Shown here in pieces: positions 11,076 to 22,308 of a stretch of DNA of 64,000 nt. A program made the position numbers and the translations under genes. The stretch comes from Pyricularia pennisetigena (lineage: Eukaryota > Ascomycota > Sordariomycetes > Magnaporthales > Pyriculariaceae), in NCBI RefSeq assembly GCF_004337985.1, contig NC_043744.1, positions 5,502,325-5,566,324 on the forward strand. The letters run 5' to 3'. Below the pieces are notes generated by a model. That model made no database searches, was not told the DNA's origin, and was given only the letters and a program-made list of their open reading frames with translations. Within the stretch, counting starts at the first letter, position 1. The number at the start of each line of letters is the position of its first letter.

Positions 11076-12930
11076 TTTGGGTATTGAATTATAGCTCTTT
11101 TAAGACGTCGTGTCTCGAGGCTTGCGCTGAGGTCTTGGCAAATTCGCGATTGCCAAGTAAGCGGTTCGAAAAGTTGGATTGGGGTACACGCGCGCAAATA
11201 AAGAAAGGCGGGCTCTCGGCGACCGGCAGATTTTGTAATCAATTGCCAAGCGTCTCGTTTTGATCGGGTCGGCTGGCCCAATTGGTCTTGTTCACCCAAC
11301 AAAGTGAATCAACTGTCTAGCTGATAATGACAGACGGATAAACACGAGTGATTCTGGTTAAAATGTGAATAAAAGAACGGAAAGGGATCCTTGGAAAAAG
11401 GAGGCTGGAAGACAAACGATCGTGGGGCCAACGCAAGGAACGGAGGCTTTCCATAGCCTGACGCGGCGTAGACCTTCAGAACAAGGCAGAAGTGGGGTCC
11501 GTCTGAAAATGCGCCATTAAACATGCAGATTGGTAGGAGTTTGGTCCTTAGCGTACCCAACGCTCACCGATTATGCATGTATGTGGAATTTTGTTTTATT
11601 CGCTTATGGCGAACAACCAACTTCAGATAAGATGGATACCTTGCCTGACGTGCGTGCGCGCAGGTATGGGGTTGAAAAACAGAACCAATGTGAAAAAAAA
11701 AAAATTCAGTTGAAGTTTCCTTCTCTTCCTTTCACCAAAACAAAGGCTGGTGATGATTTTCAAAAATTAATGATAGGAAGAGAATGACTTACCCTCTGCG
11801 GAAGCATGATCTCATATTAAAAATAATATCTGAAGCCTAGTCGCAGCAAACGTGGCTTTTGTTGCTATTTCTTATGACGACAAGGTAGAGCGAATCGTCT
11901 TCCTTTCGCATTCGTCAACATAACATCCTTTTCATCTCCTTACGGCGCAATGCAACCACCCATGTCAGCCTCTGGCCGCTAGTGACGAGGCAAGTGCCTT
12001 GAGCTAAAGCCGAAGTTTTGAAAAGCATGCCCAGCACTATACCAGCAAGGTGCCAATCTTGTTCAAAATCGCGCTATTTGATCCGTACATCGATACCTAC
12101 CTACAAGTTATCTTGCCAGCCTGCTAAGCTTAGTCTTTGAGAGAGAGAAAGAAAAAAAAAAAGACACCAGCTCCCATGTTGAGGATGCAGGGAAAAGCCA
12201 CAAGTCAAGTCCATATTATATTCGATTGGTCCTGACGTGCTTTCGCTTCATGATCATGTACAAGTCTTTACCGGCTCGCTGTCCAATTTTTAGATGCTTC
12301 GTGTCATATCCAAAATACGCATCTTGCCTACCCTGGTTGGTTCCTAGGCTAGGCCACAAGTATAGATTGAACTTAACCTTAAAATCGAAGGTTCATTCTG
12401 TCAGCCTGGAAAATCAATCGCATTCTTGGTAAACCGTCTTCTCCTCTTGCACTATTCCTCATTTGGTAGAGCAGTTCTGGCCCAAGTCCTCGGAAAAAGA
12501 AATCGATAATCTCGATGCAGCAAACAGAGCTCGACTCATGCTGGCGTGTCTTTCCCTATTACTTCTTGCCTTTGTTCTTTGATGATCCAAATGCTGCCCT
12601 AGGAGTGGCGCAAGTGGACGTTGGAGAATATCATTGTTGATCAACTCGATAAGGAATGATTTGGTGAGTATAGATATGGCCATGTCAATACGAACTTGGC
12701 GTTGGCTCCGAAAGACTTGGAGTTTTGAACCTGGGCATTTGTGCGGCTTTCAGCGCTGAGACGCTTCATGGTATCATGGCTCCATTAAACAAAAAAATAA
12801 AAAGGTTTAGAGCAATCAAGTCGCACATCGCAACCGCCCTTGAGAAATCCCATCACGCTGTCGCCACCAAAGAGGTATATATACACACAACTAGAAAATA
12901 ACAGCAACAAAATCTGACCAAATCCCACAT
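11076..12930. other. Intergenic region between prp39 promoter and sec10 3' end
   Basis: About 1.85 kb without a supportable gene. The part near 11076-11300 is the prp39 promoter and leader. The middle is AT-rich and holds short A runs near 11694-11704 and 12150-12162. Short frames on both strands have no features. sec10 ends at the right side, so its 3' UTR lies near 12700-12930. Confidence 0.55.
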
Positions 12931-15550
12931 TTACAATCCAGCGATGACGCTCTGTATGCCAACACTGCTTGCGTCGTCTCTCCTTTGGACAAAAGCTTTG
13001 AAATCTGCTTTGAGGAGCTTCCGCCCGCCATGGCCACCCGGTCCACTGCCCAAGCCCCTGCTCTTCTCCCTGAGCGCCTCGGGCCCAATAATGAACAGAT
13101 ATCCAACCTCGGACAGAATCTCGACGACAGCCTGCACTTCCTTGGTCAGAGGCCACGCCTTGAGCGTTGATACATACTTGGCGATGTCCTTGGTGACCAT
13201 GAGCCCTCCCGTTGCGTTGACAGGGAACTTTTTAAAGTGCTCGAATAGGAGCCCGTGGATCGCCAGCGCAAGCTCGCTGCTGAACACCTCGAGATTGTGC
13301 CCATCGATAGTTTGGCTCGCCAGCAACGCCGCCCTGTCCAAAAACGTGCAGATGCCGAGACAGGTTGAAGACTGCAGGCTATCTATTATGCCTTCGTCCT
13401 TGGGGCGGAAGTCTGTCTTCTTCTGGTTGTTTGCCAGGGACTTGCTCGTCCAATTGATAATCACGTCCATGGCGCTCTTCATGATGCTGTTAGTCTTCTT
13501 CTCAATGCCCTCAATGCCAACCTTTGCCTGTGCTTCCATGCCGCGCCGCACCGTCGTGTTGCCTTCCGCCAATCGAATCAAAACCGTGGTGATGAACCGA
13601 TGCATCATACTGGTGATGGTTACCCCGGGCCGGATCTTGGGCAAATGCGAGAGGTCTGGCTCTGTCTTGCTGTTCTCTTGAGAAGTAGTCTGATCCAAGG
13701 CGGCATCAAGCGCTGTCTCGACGTACATGTGACCCATGGTGTTGAGCAGTAAATTGAGTAGCACGCTAACGTCCTTGGGCGTTTCTGTACTTGTGCCCAG
13801 CTCCAGTGTCCTCTTGACACTCTCAGCCAACCACTTCATCATACGTTTGGCGTTCGCCACGCTCAACAATCCGTCTGCCTCCGACACCTCGATCTCGTTC
13901 TTCTTATCCGAGTCCTGGATGCCGGCAACCCTCAACATCATAGCTTTTTGGGTTGGCGTCAATTCGGATGAGTCTAGGCGCTCCATGTATGCGTCCTTGG
14001 CCGATTCGAGGATCCTCGATCCTTGCTGTGCAATGGCGGCCATGAAGCCGCTAGGCGCCTTCTTCCTTCTTGAGTGGTAGACAGTGAACTTGAAGAGCAG
14101 CGAACTATTCAACTCTTCCAGGTTCTTTCTTTCTCGTTCTATGAAAGAATTGCCCATCAGGTACGGGACGAACAATTCATCCAGCTGTTGTTCCAAGGCC
14201 TGGGACACGGCCGCAGTACACGGCTCGGGGTGCTCTGTCAAGCCATGAGCCTTGAGGTCCTCGACCAGAGTACCGATGTAGCTTCGCGATGCATGCAATG
14301 AACGCAAAAATGCAAGCGATGACACGGTATTTGCTTTTTCCAGCACCTGTTCAAGCCTTTGCTGAATCGACTGCTGAAACATGCGCTGGATGAATTTGAT
14401 CATGACCGTCTCGTAAAACGGGAATGATCGCTTGACCAAAAGCGACTCGTCTATAATGGTCCCCTTCACGTCGTCGAGGTGTGCCTGCAGGCTGGACTCA
14501 ATTCCCGGCGGCTCCGCGTCAGGGTCGGCGAGTAGATCCCACAGTTCGCTGTCGGCGTTCACTTCGTCCGCAACGAGCCGATCCTTGTCGATGAAGAATT
14601 GGTGTTGATTGACAAACAAAGCAATAACACTTGCACCGCCGTTGAAGTCCCACAGAACCCTGGAGCACTCCATCATGTTCTCGTGGTCCAGCTTCCGATA
14701 ACTCGTGTTGAACTGTTTCAGGAGGTCTTGTTCTAGAGTCTCGGAGAACTTCTCAATCACTTCTCGAGTGTTGTATCGTCGGCTTGTTGGAGAAGTCCCA
14801 TTGGTAATCCCATTGCCTCGAATCCCGTTGGCCTGACCCCAAGAAGTTGGATCCAGCCGCTGGCTTATCCGCATTAATTGACGGGCGATAACGGCGCAGC
14901 GAACCTTGTTATCGGGACCTCCCAATCGTTGTATGTCTTGAAGGGATGAGAGCTGCCCTGTTTCGGTGACCTCCTGCCAGCATTGAATCAGAAAGTTGGC
15001 GTCCAGCGCCCTGTTGCGCTTCCTATCCAGATCCTCGAGCCTCTCACCGATCTGGACAGCGATATTGCCGCCGCCATCAGTCCTGCTCGACCGCTCCATG
15101 CCATTCGTGGCCGGGTTGTTGAGTGACAGGTCGAGGGCCTCAAACTGGGCCATCGACTGATCGAGCTTCCGCCCGAGGGTGTCGAGGGTCTGGTCATGTT
15201 GGTTTTCGGCGCGGCGGACCTGAGACAGGATCTCTGACTCCTTTTCCTGCAACTCCTCCGAGAGCGAGCTCAGCTGCGACAGGGCATCTGCCGACGAAGG
15301 GAGTTAGTATCTAATGAATGTAAAGGCACGGTAGCCACGAGACCAACATACTCTCGAAAGTCCTGATCAGAGGCTTGGGGTCGAACGCCTGTGTTGCAGG
15401 GCCGGAGCGGCGGTTGGCGGGGACGGCGGTTTCGGCGAGGCCATCCACAAAGTCTCTGACAATAAAGTCCTTGTTGGAAAAGTCCTCAAGGCTGAAGCTG
15501 GGGCCCTTGGGGAAAAGAGCTTTGGAGCCCAAGGACGACGCCCTCTCCAT
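12931..15550 (-). CDS. sec10: Exocyst complex component Sec10
   Basis: Two exons are inferred: 15550-15352 and 15287-12931, giving 851 residues. Sec10 is a core exocyst subunit that tethers secretory vesicles to the plasma membrane at sites of polar growth such as hyphal tips. Recognisable family text includes the heptad-rich N-terminal part (SEELQEKESEILSQVRRAEN, then DQTLDTLGRKLDQS), the NFLIQCWQEV and CAVIARQLMRISQRLD blocks, the CorEx-type helical body (FPFYETVMIKFIQRMFQQS, ELFVPYLMGNSFIERE) and the C-terminal VNATGGLMVTKDIAKYV with GYLFIIGPEALREKSR. The 64-nt intron has a consensus TACTAAC branch site close to its acceptor and joins in phase 1 to give TFENALSQL. It is divergent from nus1 across an 823-nt spacer. 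Confidence 0.93.
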
Positions 15551-16373
15551 AGTGGCTCGTGATCGGCCGATTCTCTAGCTGCCCCGGGCCATGGAGCGAG
15601 ATGAGAGAGGCGACGGGGTGGGAACGTCCGGCCCGGGATGGGGACTTGAACGACTAGTGTATCCGATCTCGCAATCGCAGGTGAATCTGGAGAAACAAAA
15701 ATAACAAAAAGTTAATGACAAAATAGCATAGAATAAATATCGGATTGGTGGTGAAACTTGAGGCAGTCTTCCGTCTGTAGTAGTTGTAGTGTGGCTAAAG
15801 CTTCCCCTCAGAGCGACTCGTCGTCGAACTGGGGTGTGGTTGGTTCACCTGGCTTGGCGTTCAATTGGATGAATTGTGGCTGAAGAAGGGATTGAGCTGG
15901 GATGCTCCCAAACTGTGTGGCTGGATTATGTAGCGTGACACCCGGGAGGGGTTTAGCGGTTCTTCGCGCTTGTCCCACTATCCCGGTCCCGCCAGGTCGC
16001 ATTCGCAGCGGTTGGGTATCATAGTAGACCGGCGCAGCGGAGACACGACAAGGTAGCTCCAGCGCAGTCGCCAAGGATTGATGTCAGACCTGCGCGAATC
16101 AAATGAACCAAGTAAAAGCTGGCCCATCCTGCCACTTCGCACCGCCGCCACGCCAGCAAGCAGGTTTGGGATACCACATCATCTCATAAAGAATGACCTT
16201 GAAACGTGGTGAATATTTTTTGAGACAACCGTACCGATAGTTTCGCTATTTGTCGGGTCTCTTTTCTTCTCCTTTCTCGTGGGTTTCTCCTGTTACAAAG
16301 AACCGGTATTGCAGCGGTAGAGAGCATTGCACCAAACTAGCCTCTATCTCAATTCTACAAGCCGTTGCCAACA
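15551..16373. other. Divergent promoter region between sec10 and nus1
   Basis: This 823-nt spacer separates two start codons facing away from each other and must hold both promoters. An open frame of 88 codons on the minus strand (15808-16074) begins with ATG but shows no family features, so I do not call it a gene. No clear TATA box was seen. Confidence 0.5.
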
Positions 16374-17597
16374 ATGCCAGTCAAAGCGGCGGACTCGATC
16401 CGCTACCGCGCGGACGAAAAGGCTCAGGGAAAACTTTTGACGGCCAAGGAAAGACTCAAGCTGATCGAGGTGAGAATATTCTTTTTTTGCTGGTACCACC
16501 TCGCACGTTTCAATCATGGTTCAAACAGACTTGTGTTCTTTTGGATCTACACCGCAGGAGGGATTCTACGCACTTCGATCGCCGCCACTGACTATTATGT
16601 CTCATTTCTACAGCCCTACCTTCCTGAACGACCCGTGGACCGCGAGCAACGGGTACGGCGCAAGTCGGTGCTGGGGGTCAGGCGCTTCCTCGCCAACCAG
16701 CTGTACCTATTCGTCTACTTCCTGATCCACACCGTCTTCTCGCTCTATATCCGCTCCCGTCAGGTCTACCACTTTTGCAAGGACCGCACCCGCTCCATCT
16801 TGTCCTACCACCACCGCACCCCCGAGATAATAGAGGGTGATGTCAAAAAGCTCAAGAGGACCCCCAAGCACCTGAGTGTCATACTCCGCTTAGAGGAGGA
16901 CAGCGGTAGGGCCGGTGCCGAGCTCGAAAGACTGGTCAACGAGGTGGCCGACATTGCCGCTTGGTGCGCATGCGCAGGCATCCCCAAGTTATCCGTTTAT
17001 GAAAAGACAGGTACGGTTGCATCCAGTTTCTAGTGAGGGCTATACACGACGCCCTTGGAGAATCTACACGACAGAAACCCCAAAGCTAACCTTCCTTTCG
17101 CACTATGCACAGGCATACTCAAGGGCTACCTGCAAAAGACTCACCGGGCAGTCTCTGCCAAGCTGGCATCCTACTATGGCGACTGTCACCCAGCACTAAT
17201 TGTCAAGGCGCCACACACGCCCTCTATCGAGTCTGACCCGTCCGCCGAGAGTGGCTCCGATGGAAAGCACATCACCGTTCTTCTGCTCTCTGCCGAGGAT
17301 GGTCGAGACTCGCTTGTCGATCTTACCAAGACACTGACCGAGATGGCACAAGCTGAGAAGCTATCACCAGCCGACATCAACATGGACGTCATCGACACGG
17401 AGCTGACCGAGAGCGTTATGGACGAGCCCGACCTGCTCATTCACTTCGGCCCGCACGTCGTTCTGGATGGCTACCCACCGTGGCAGATCCGCCTGACAGA
17501 GATTTATCATGCCCAAGACAACAACAGCGTCGGATACCAGGTGTTCCTCCGCGGCCTCCAGAACTATGCTCGCGCACAGTTTAGAAACGGCAAATAG
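16374..17597 (+). CDS. nus1: Dehydrodolichyl diphosphate synthase complex subunit Nus1 (NgBR homologue)
   Basis: Three exons are inferred: 16374-16469, 16614-17010 and 17113-17597, giving 325 residues. Nus1 is the regulatory half of the ER cis-prenyltransferase that makes dolichol precursors for N-glycosylation, GPI anchors and O-mannosylation; it pairs with a catalytic Rer2/Srt1-type subunit. A membrane segment is visible at about residues 58-78 (Leu/Phe/Tyr/Val-rich) after a basic stretch. The cytosolic part is a degenerate cis-prenyltransferase fold: HLSVILR, GIPKLSVYEKTG, ESVMDEPDLLIHFGP, LDGYPPWQIRLTEIY. The protein ends RNGK, matching the conserved C-terminal RxG motif known to be needed for activity of the Nus1/NgBR complex. 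Introns are 144 and 102 nt and all phases agree. Family call is strong. Confidence 0.92.
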
Positions 17598-18288
17598 GTC
17601 TTGGACTGCCCGGAATGTATCCTGTACCTGGGAAGGCAGAAAAATGTCTGCTCTTAAACTGCTTAACCACCTTATAATAGCTGTTCTTCATATCACATGT
17701 AGACGATTGACTCGTCGGCTAATCCAACATTTGCAAGTCAAAACGAGTGGCTCGGTACGTGATTTCAACTGTCACATCAATATGGGTATTTCCCAATATT
17801 ACCAGAGTCTAGGTGTTGAGTGACCATAGGCCAGTCTTTTGAACGGGCTGCAACTGAAAATTTAGAGATATCCCGGCCTCCCGAGAATTTCTTTGGGATG
17901 GCTATCCCACAGTAGCGTCAAAAGGTTGAACGCTGTTGGGGAGAGATGGTATGAAAAGAATCGTCGATGTCAGCCGCTCCGAATGCGATAATGCATCGCA
18001 TCGGTGCAATATGCATGCTGACTCGTCTACTCCCAATTGACATGGACCCACCGCACAAAGAACGCAGAATCTGTACTTTGAACTCGTACAAAAATAGATA
18101 CCCAGATGTGATTCCCCTGCATGCATACAACCCAATCTTCGTTTAGCACCACACTGTAGCCTGAAAATGAGTTTTTTTTTTTTTTTTTGTCTGTCCCAGG
18201 ATGACCTAGCAAATCAACAGCCCTGAGTCCACCAGACACCCCATTATAAACCCATCCACGACCTCCCGTCAACAATTCGAGCAATCAA
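17598..18288. other. Intergenic region nus1 to tRNA genes
   Basis: About 690 nt with no gene seen. It contains the nus1 3' UTR and a T17 run at 18172-18188. The frames present are short and overlap on both strands. Confidence 0.55.
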
Positions 18289-18371
18289 TCGGATATGGTG
18301 TAGTGGCTAACATACGACGCTCTCAATTTCGAGTTCCCGTCGTGCCCGGGGTTCGATTCCCCGTATCCGAG
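18289..18371 (+). tRNA. tRNA-Glu (CUC anticodon), with intron
   Basis: A full cloverleaf can be drawn. The acceptor stem TCGGATA pairs with TATCCGA, followed by discriminator G. The D arm is GTGT/ACAT around AGTGGCTA. The anticodon stem is CGACG with CGTCG, and the T arm is CGGGG-TTCGATT-CCCCG. Loop CTCTCA gives anticodon CUC. About 11 extra bases (ATTTCGAGTTC) sit in the canonical 37/38 position and include CGAG, which can pair with the anticodon, as expected for a nuclear tRNA intron removed by the tRNA splicing endonuclease. No T-run follows before the next tRNA. Confidence 0.93.
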
Positions 18372-18392
18372 GCCTTCCGGCACAATCTCTGC

Positions 18393-18505
18393 GCCCGGCT
18401 AGCTCAATCGGTAGAGCGTGAGACTCTTAGTAACTCCTGCTCCAACCCCCAGGGTTCGGGTTAAGGACCATCTCAAGGCTGTGGGTTCGACCCCCACGTC
18501 GGGCT
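18393..18505 (+). tRNA. tRNA-Lys (CUU anticodon), with 40-nt intron
   Basis: The acceptor stem GCCCGGC pairs with GTCGGGC (one G-U), the D arm contains AATCGGTAG, the anticodon stem is TGAGA with TCTCA, and the T arm is GTGGG-TTCGACC-CCCAC. Loop CTCTTA gives anticodon CUU. A roughly 40-nt intron follows position 37; it contains TTAAG, able to pair with the anticodon region. It starts only 21 nt after the tRNA-Glu gene, on the same strand, and is followed by a T8 run. Confidence 0.93.
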
Positions 18506-18528
18506 CAATTCCTGACAAGCGCAGTACC

Positions 18529-18536
18529 TTTTTTTT
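18529..18536 (+). terminator. RNA polymerase III T-run terminator
   Basis: A run of eight T lies 23 nt after the tRNA-Lys gene. It is the first T-run of four or more on the plus strand after the tRNA-Glu gene, so it could end both single and joint transcripts. Confidence 0.75.
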
Positions 18537-18995
18537 GGTCTTGTTTGCCTTGTTCATATGCATGATAGAAAGGGGGAAAGAGGCCATGCTTGGTGGAAGC
18601 TTGCTTATCTTAGTTATAAGCCGTGGTCTCTTGTTGGCGGCGGTATAATTAGTGTTGCGGGCTCTTTCCCGTTTATAAAAGAATGATAGATACTTTTTGC
18701 AAAAAAGGGCGGCCGACAGCCAACAGAAACATTGTTTGGCAAAGAGATCTATCAGGCGGCTCACAGAAGTGTCAAAGTAATAGGGGTCGTTTTCAAAACC
18801 CGGTAGATATAATAACAACTGCCTTACACCGTCGGTGTGTCGAAACCTCTGCCTATATGGAAGTGAATGGTGTTAATAAGTCGCAAACGTCAGGGGTAAT
18901 TAAGTTCCTGATTCTCAAGATGTGCACGCAAATATGCAATATGCTGTACTCATCCACTGCGGGCCTTGTATTTGCCAGAAAAATAGTGGCCAGAC
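18537..18995. other. Intergenic region tRNA-Lys to alkB 3' end
   Basis: About 460 nt; no gene supported. A 139-codon minus-strand frame overlaps this stretch and the tRNA-Lys gene in antisense and is rejected for that reason. Confidence 0.5.
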
Positions 18996-20129
18996 TCAGG
19001 GCTTCCATAGCACCATCTCCTTTCCAGCCTTATCCCAGACATGTACACTTCCATTTCCCACATTGTAATTGTAATAATTATCTGTACCCGCCTTGACCAT
19101 AGCCCGCCTGAAAGTGATATTTATCCTGCCTCCATCCTTTTCGTTCTTCCCCGTCCGCTTCGGTATCGAATGCAACCAGTTTGCCTGCGTAGGGCCCCGC
19201 ATCAGGACCATGTCGCCCCCGGCAAGGGGCAGCTTCAACGGCGGTTTCGACGACGCCGATGCCGCCTCGGCCGTCGCCCCCGGTGTCGGCTTGTGCTTGA
19301 GCATAAAGTCCCTCCTGGCTCCCAGCGAAAAGGAGGCGATGGCCGGGTCCCGGCCGAGGAACCGCTCGTCGTCGCTGTGGTAGGAGATGCTGTCGGCACC
19401 TGAGGCGTAGTAGTTGACCAGGCAGAAGTTGAAGACGCAGCCCGTCGCGGCCTCGGTAGACCGGCGTAAGGCCTCCAGGCATGCAGGGATGGGGCGCGGC
19501 TTGTACCGCGCGTAGGCACCCGGCGGTACGGGCTTGGAGGTCTTGGCGTCGACTACATTGCCGGCTTCGTCGAAGCGGCTTGTGTCGTCGAGCCCAAAGA
19601 CAGTTGTATATCTATGGATTGTTAGAATCAATTAGAAGACTGCATGATCAAAAGCAGTGGTATAGACAAAGAAGAAAGAGGGAGGATCAAATAAGTGGGT
19701 GGTTGTGATTAGGGTGGTCACGTGCCTTGGTGTTTTGATATGGGTCTTTATGCCTCCCCTGTTGATATCATACTCCACTCTATAGAAGGGAAGGCTTGAG
19801 CGAAGAAAGTCAAACAAGTCTTTGGCTACGTATGGGGGTATATACGGCTCAAAGTACAGCAAGTCCAGATCCGGTTGATTATTGATTGCGCGAGCGGGAA
19901 CTGCTGGGTAAGAGGCGATCTCTTTGCTCATTGATTGTGGGAGGTGGAGTATGGGAAATGGATATGTAGAATGCTCCGATTTGAGAACCTATAATGGATT
20001 TATTAGTTGGAATCTTCTTTTCCTGCTTTCGGCATTGCACAAATTCACCTGCTCATTCTCAATGTTGCTCGTCTTTTGTTTCTTGATGGAAGAACCAAAG
20101 AAGCTGTCAATTGTCCGTTTCTTCGACAT
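18996..20129 (-). CDS. AlkB-family 2-oxoglutarate/Fe(II) dioxygenase (ALKBH2/3-like DNA dealkylase)
   Basis: Three exons are inferred: 20129-20049, 19988-19726 and 19611-18996, giving 319 residues. The protein should remove alkyl groups (such as 1-methyladenine and 3-methylcytosine) from DNA, or possibly RNA, by oxidative demethylation. The catalytic set is visible: His193 and Asp195 in SYHSDDE, His262 in NWLHSIPKR and the Arg pair (277, 283) in GRINITFR that binds 2-oxoglutarate. DMVLMRG and YYNYNVGNG-like text fit this family. The extreme N terminus reads KRTIDSFFG, resembling a PCNA-interacting peptide with Lys in place of Gln, and is followed by basic patches that could direct nuclear import. 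Intron 1 (60 nt) uses a GTGAAT donor. Intron 2 needs a GC donor (AAG/GCACGT) to keep frame. It is divergent from trm5, 435 nt away. Confidence 0.88.
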
Positions 20130-20564
20130 GGTGGGCTGTGTTTTAAAGTAAGCTACTCTATTGAGAGAAAAATAAACAAACAAAAATTATCTGGCAAGAT
20201 GTGTCTTTTGATGTTTTCCATTCTACCCAGTCCGGTAAATGACATCACCAATTACAGCCTTGCTGTCCTTGCCCAAATCGAAAGGTAATTGGCCAAGATG
20301 AGCGAGATCAGCCCCCCTTTTTGTGGGGCAGAAAAATCCATCTCAGCCTCGCAAGCGCATGCAAGTGTCGACCAAGACAAAATCAGATTGGCTGGAGTCT
20401 ATAAACATGAAAACCCACCCTTCATGACTCCTCCCTCTTGCGTCCACATCAATGTAAGCTATTTATTATCTAAATCACCTTAATTCACCTTATCTCATTT
20501 CTCGGTCTCCCCCAAGACCGGGTTGTTACTCTGGTGAACCACATAGAAACTAATCCAAGCAAAA
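20130..20564. promoter_or_regulatory. Divergent promoter region of the alkB-like gene and trm5
   Basis: The 435 nt between two opposed start codons must carry both core promoters and leaders. It is AT-rich on the alkB side and contains CCCCCCTTTTTGTGGGG near 20311-20327. No TATA box or known operator could be assigned with confidence. Confidence 0.5.
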
Positions 20565-22308
20565 ATGGCAGATCAAACAGAGGCCAGAGACGTGACCATG
20601 TTCACGCCTCCAATCGTGCGCTCAGCAGCCACGACGCTAAATAAGGCCCTCTTTACAAAAAAGTTCAACCTAGCTGCCGCGTCAGTGAGGGAAGCCACCA
20701 AGATCTCGTTGTACCGCAAGGCACTCGAGAAGACTGGCGATGCCCTGCATGTGGAGAGAGTCTCAGTTGTGCGGAATGATCCGGGTCAGAATCCTGCCAC
20801 AAAGGGGAGGAAGTGTATTCTACTGAGGCCTGGGATTGAGGCCGCGGGTATGTTAGACGCACAGGTGTGCATGACTGTAGACCATGAAATTGCCTTTTTT
20901 TTGCTGATTGGTGGAGATGAAACCTCGCGCAGTACCGGAAACATGGGGAAGTGTTGTCAGTGAAGGCGTCAAGAAGGATGACTTGGCTGTCATTCCTTAC
21001 GAACTCACCCTGGACTATGATCATTGGAATGCTCGTAAGCACGATCCAAACTTGACATGTCCCCCGATAGGGAGAACAAGCCAGAACTAACGCACTGTTT
21101 AGACGAAATCCTCAGCTCATTTCTCCCTGAAGAATTTGCAGACGACATACAGTCATCCTTCAACTTTGCCGGTCATGTGGGTGAGTGATGATCTCCGTAG
21201 GCCATGGCTTACCCCTGAATCATACATATATCAAGATACTAAATGCAACACCGCTCAGCCCACCTCAACCTCCGCGACCAGTTTCTCCCCTACAAGCAGG
21301 TAATTGGACAGGTGCTCTGCGACAAGAACCCAGCCGTCCGCACCGTCATCAACAAGACGAGAAACGTTGGCGACACGTCCGAATTCCGCACATTCGCCTA
21401 CGAGGTTCTTGCTGGACCCGACGACCTAAACATCGTAGTCCGCGAGAACAACTGCGTCTTCAAGCTGGACTATTCCAAGGTGTACTGGAACACCAAGCTG
21501 GAGCCTGAGCACACTAGAATGATCAAGGAATTCCAACCCGGCGAGGTGGTGGCTGACGCCATGGCTGGCATTGGACCTTTTGCCGTGCCGGCCGGGAAGA
21601 AGGGCGTCTTTGTCTGGGCCAACGACAAGAACCCAGAGAGCTACAAGTACTTGCAAGAAGCCATCAAGACGAACAAGGTACGGCCTATAGTCGTTGATCG
21701 GATTCCCTGCTCTGACACCCCTTACTAAAACTTGCAAACAATAAAAAAAAAAAAAAAATAAGGTTGCACCCTTCGTCCGTGCCTACAATGAGGACGCCCT
21801 GCAGTTCATTCGTGGCGCGGCAGACTCGGTACTGGCCGCTCATGCAGCCGGCCAAGGCGTCACACTCCCTGGTCCCAAAGTGAAACGCAACGACAGCGAC
21901 TCTGCCGCAGCGGTCAAGTCGCAACAAGGGCCGGCCCCCAACACCAGAGTCTTGGTCCCGCCGACGATATCGCACTACGTCATGAACCTCCCGGCGTCAG
22001 CGATATCCTTCCTCCCAGCATACCGCGGCCTATACCACGGCCACGAGAAACTTTTTGCACCCCATACCAGCACCCGCCTGCCCCTGATTCACGCTTATTG
22101 CTTTGACATCAAGAGCGACACGGACGAGCCGAAGCATTCTGTCGTGCAGAGGGTTGTCGCGGAGCTGGGCGTCGAGATGAAGCTTGGAGATCGGGATGGG
22201 GACAATGAGGTTGAAGTCCTTCACGTGCGTGAGGTTGCGCCTAACAAGACCATGTACCGAGCCACCTTTAGGCTGCCGCGGGAGGTTGCGTTTGCAAAGA
22301 GGGAATAA
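20565..22308 (+). CDS. trm5: tRNA (guanine37-N1)-methyltransferase Trm5
   Basis: Five exons are inferred: 20565-20847, 20933-21034, 21103-21180, 21259-21677 and 21763-22308, giving 475 residues. Trm5 methylates G37 next to the anticodon using S-adenosylmethionine, preventing frameshifting; the modification is also the first step towards wybutosine in tRNA-Phe. Family motifs are plain: [52 protein letters not shown], the AdoMet-binding [17 protein letters not shown], the acidic [12 protein letters not shown] and the late [12 protein letters not shown]. The segment between motifs is enlarged by a Gly/Pro/Lys-rich insert (about residues 330-365). All four introns (85, 68, 78, 85 nt) keep phase. 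Intron 4 has a long A run just before its acceptor instead of a pyrimidine tract. Cytosolic or shared nuclear/mitochondrial location cannot be told. Confidence 0.94.

Noticed and set aside
15808..16074. 88-codon minus-strand frame between sec10 and nus1
   Set aside because: No recognisable motif, lies in a divergent promoter region, no splice partner seen.
18399..18818. 139-codon minus-strand frame
   Set aside because: Runs antisense through the tRNA-Lys gene, and its translation lacks any protein-like feature.
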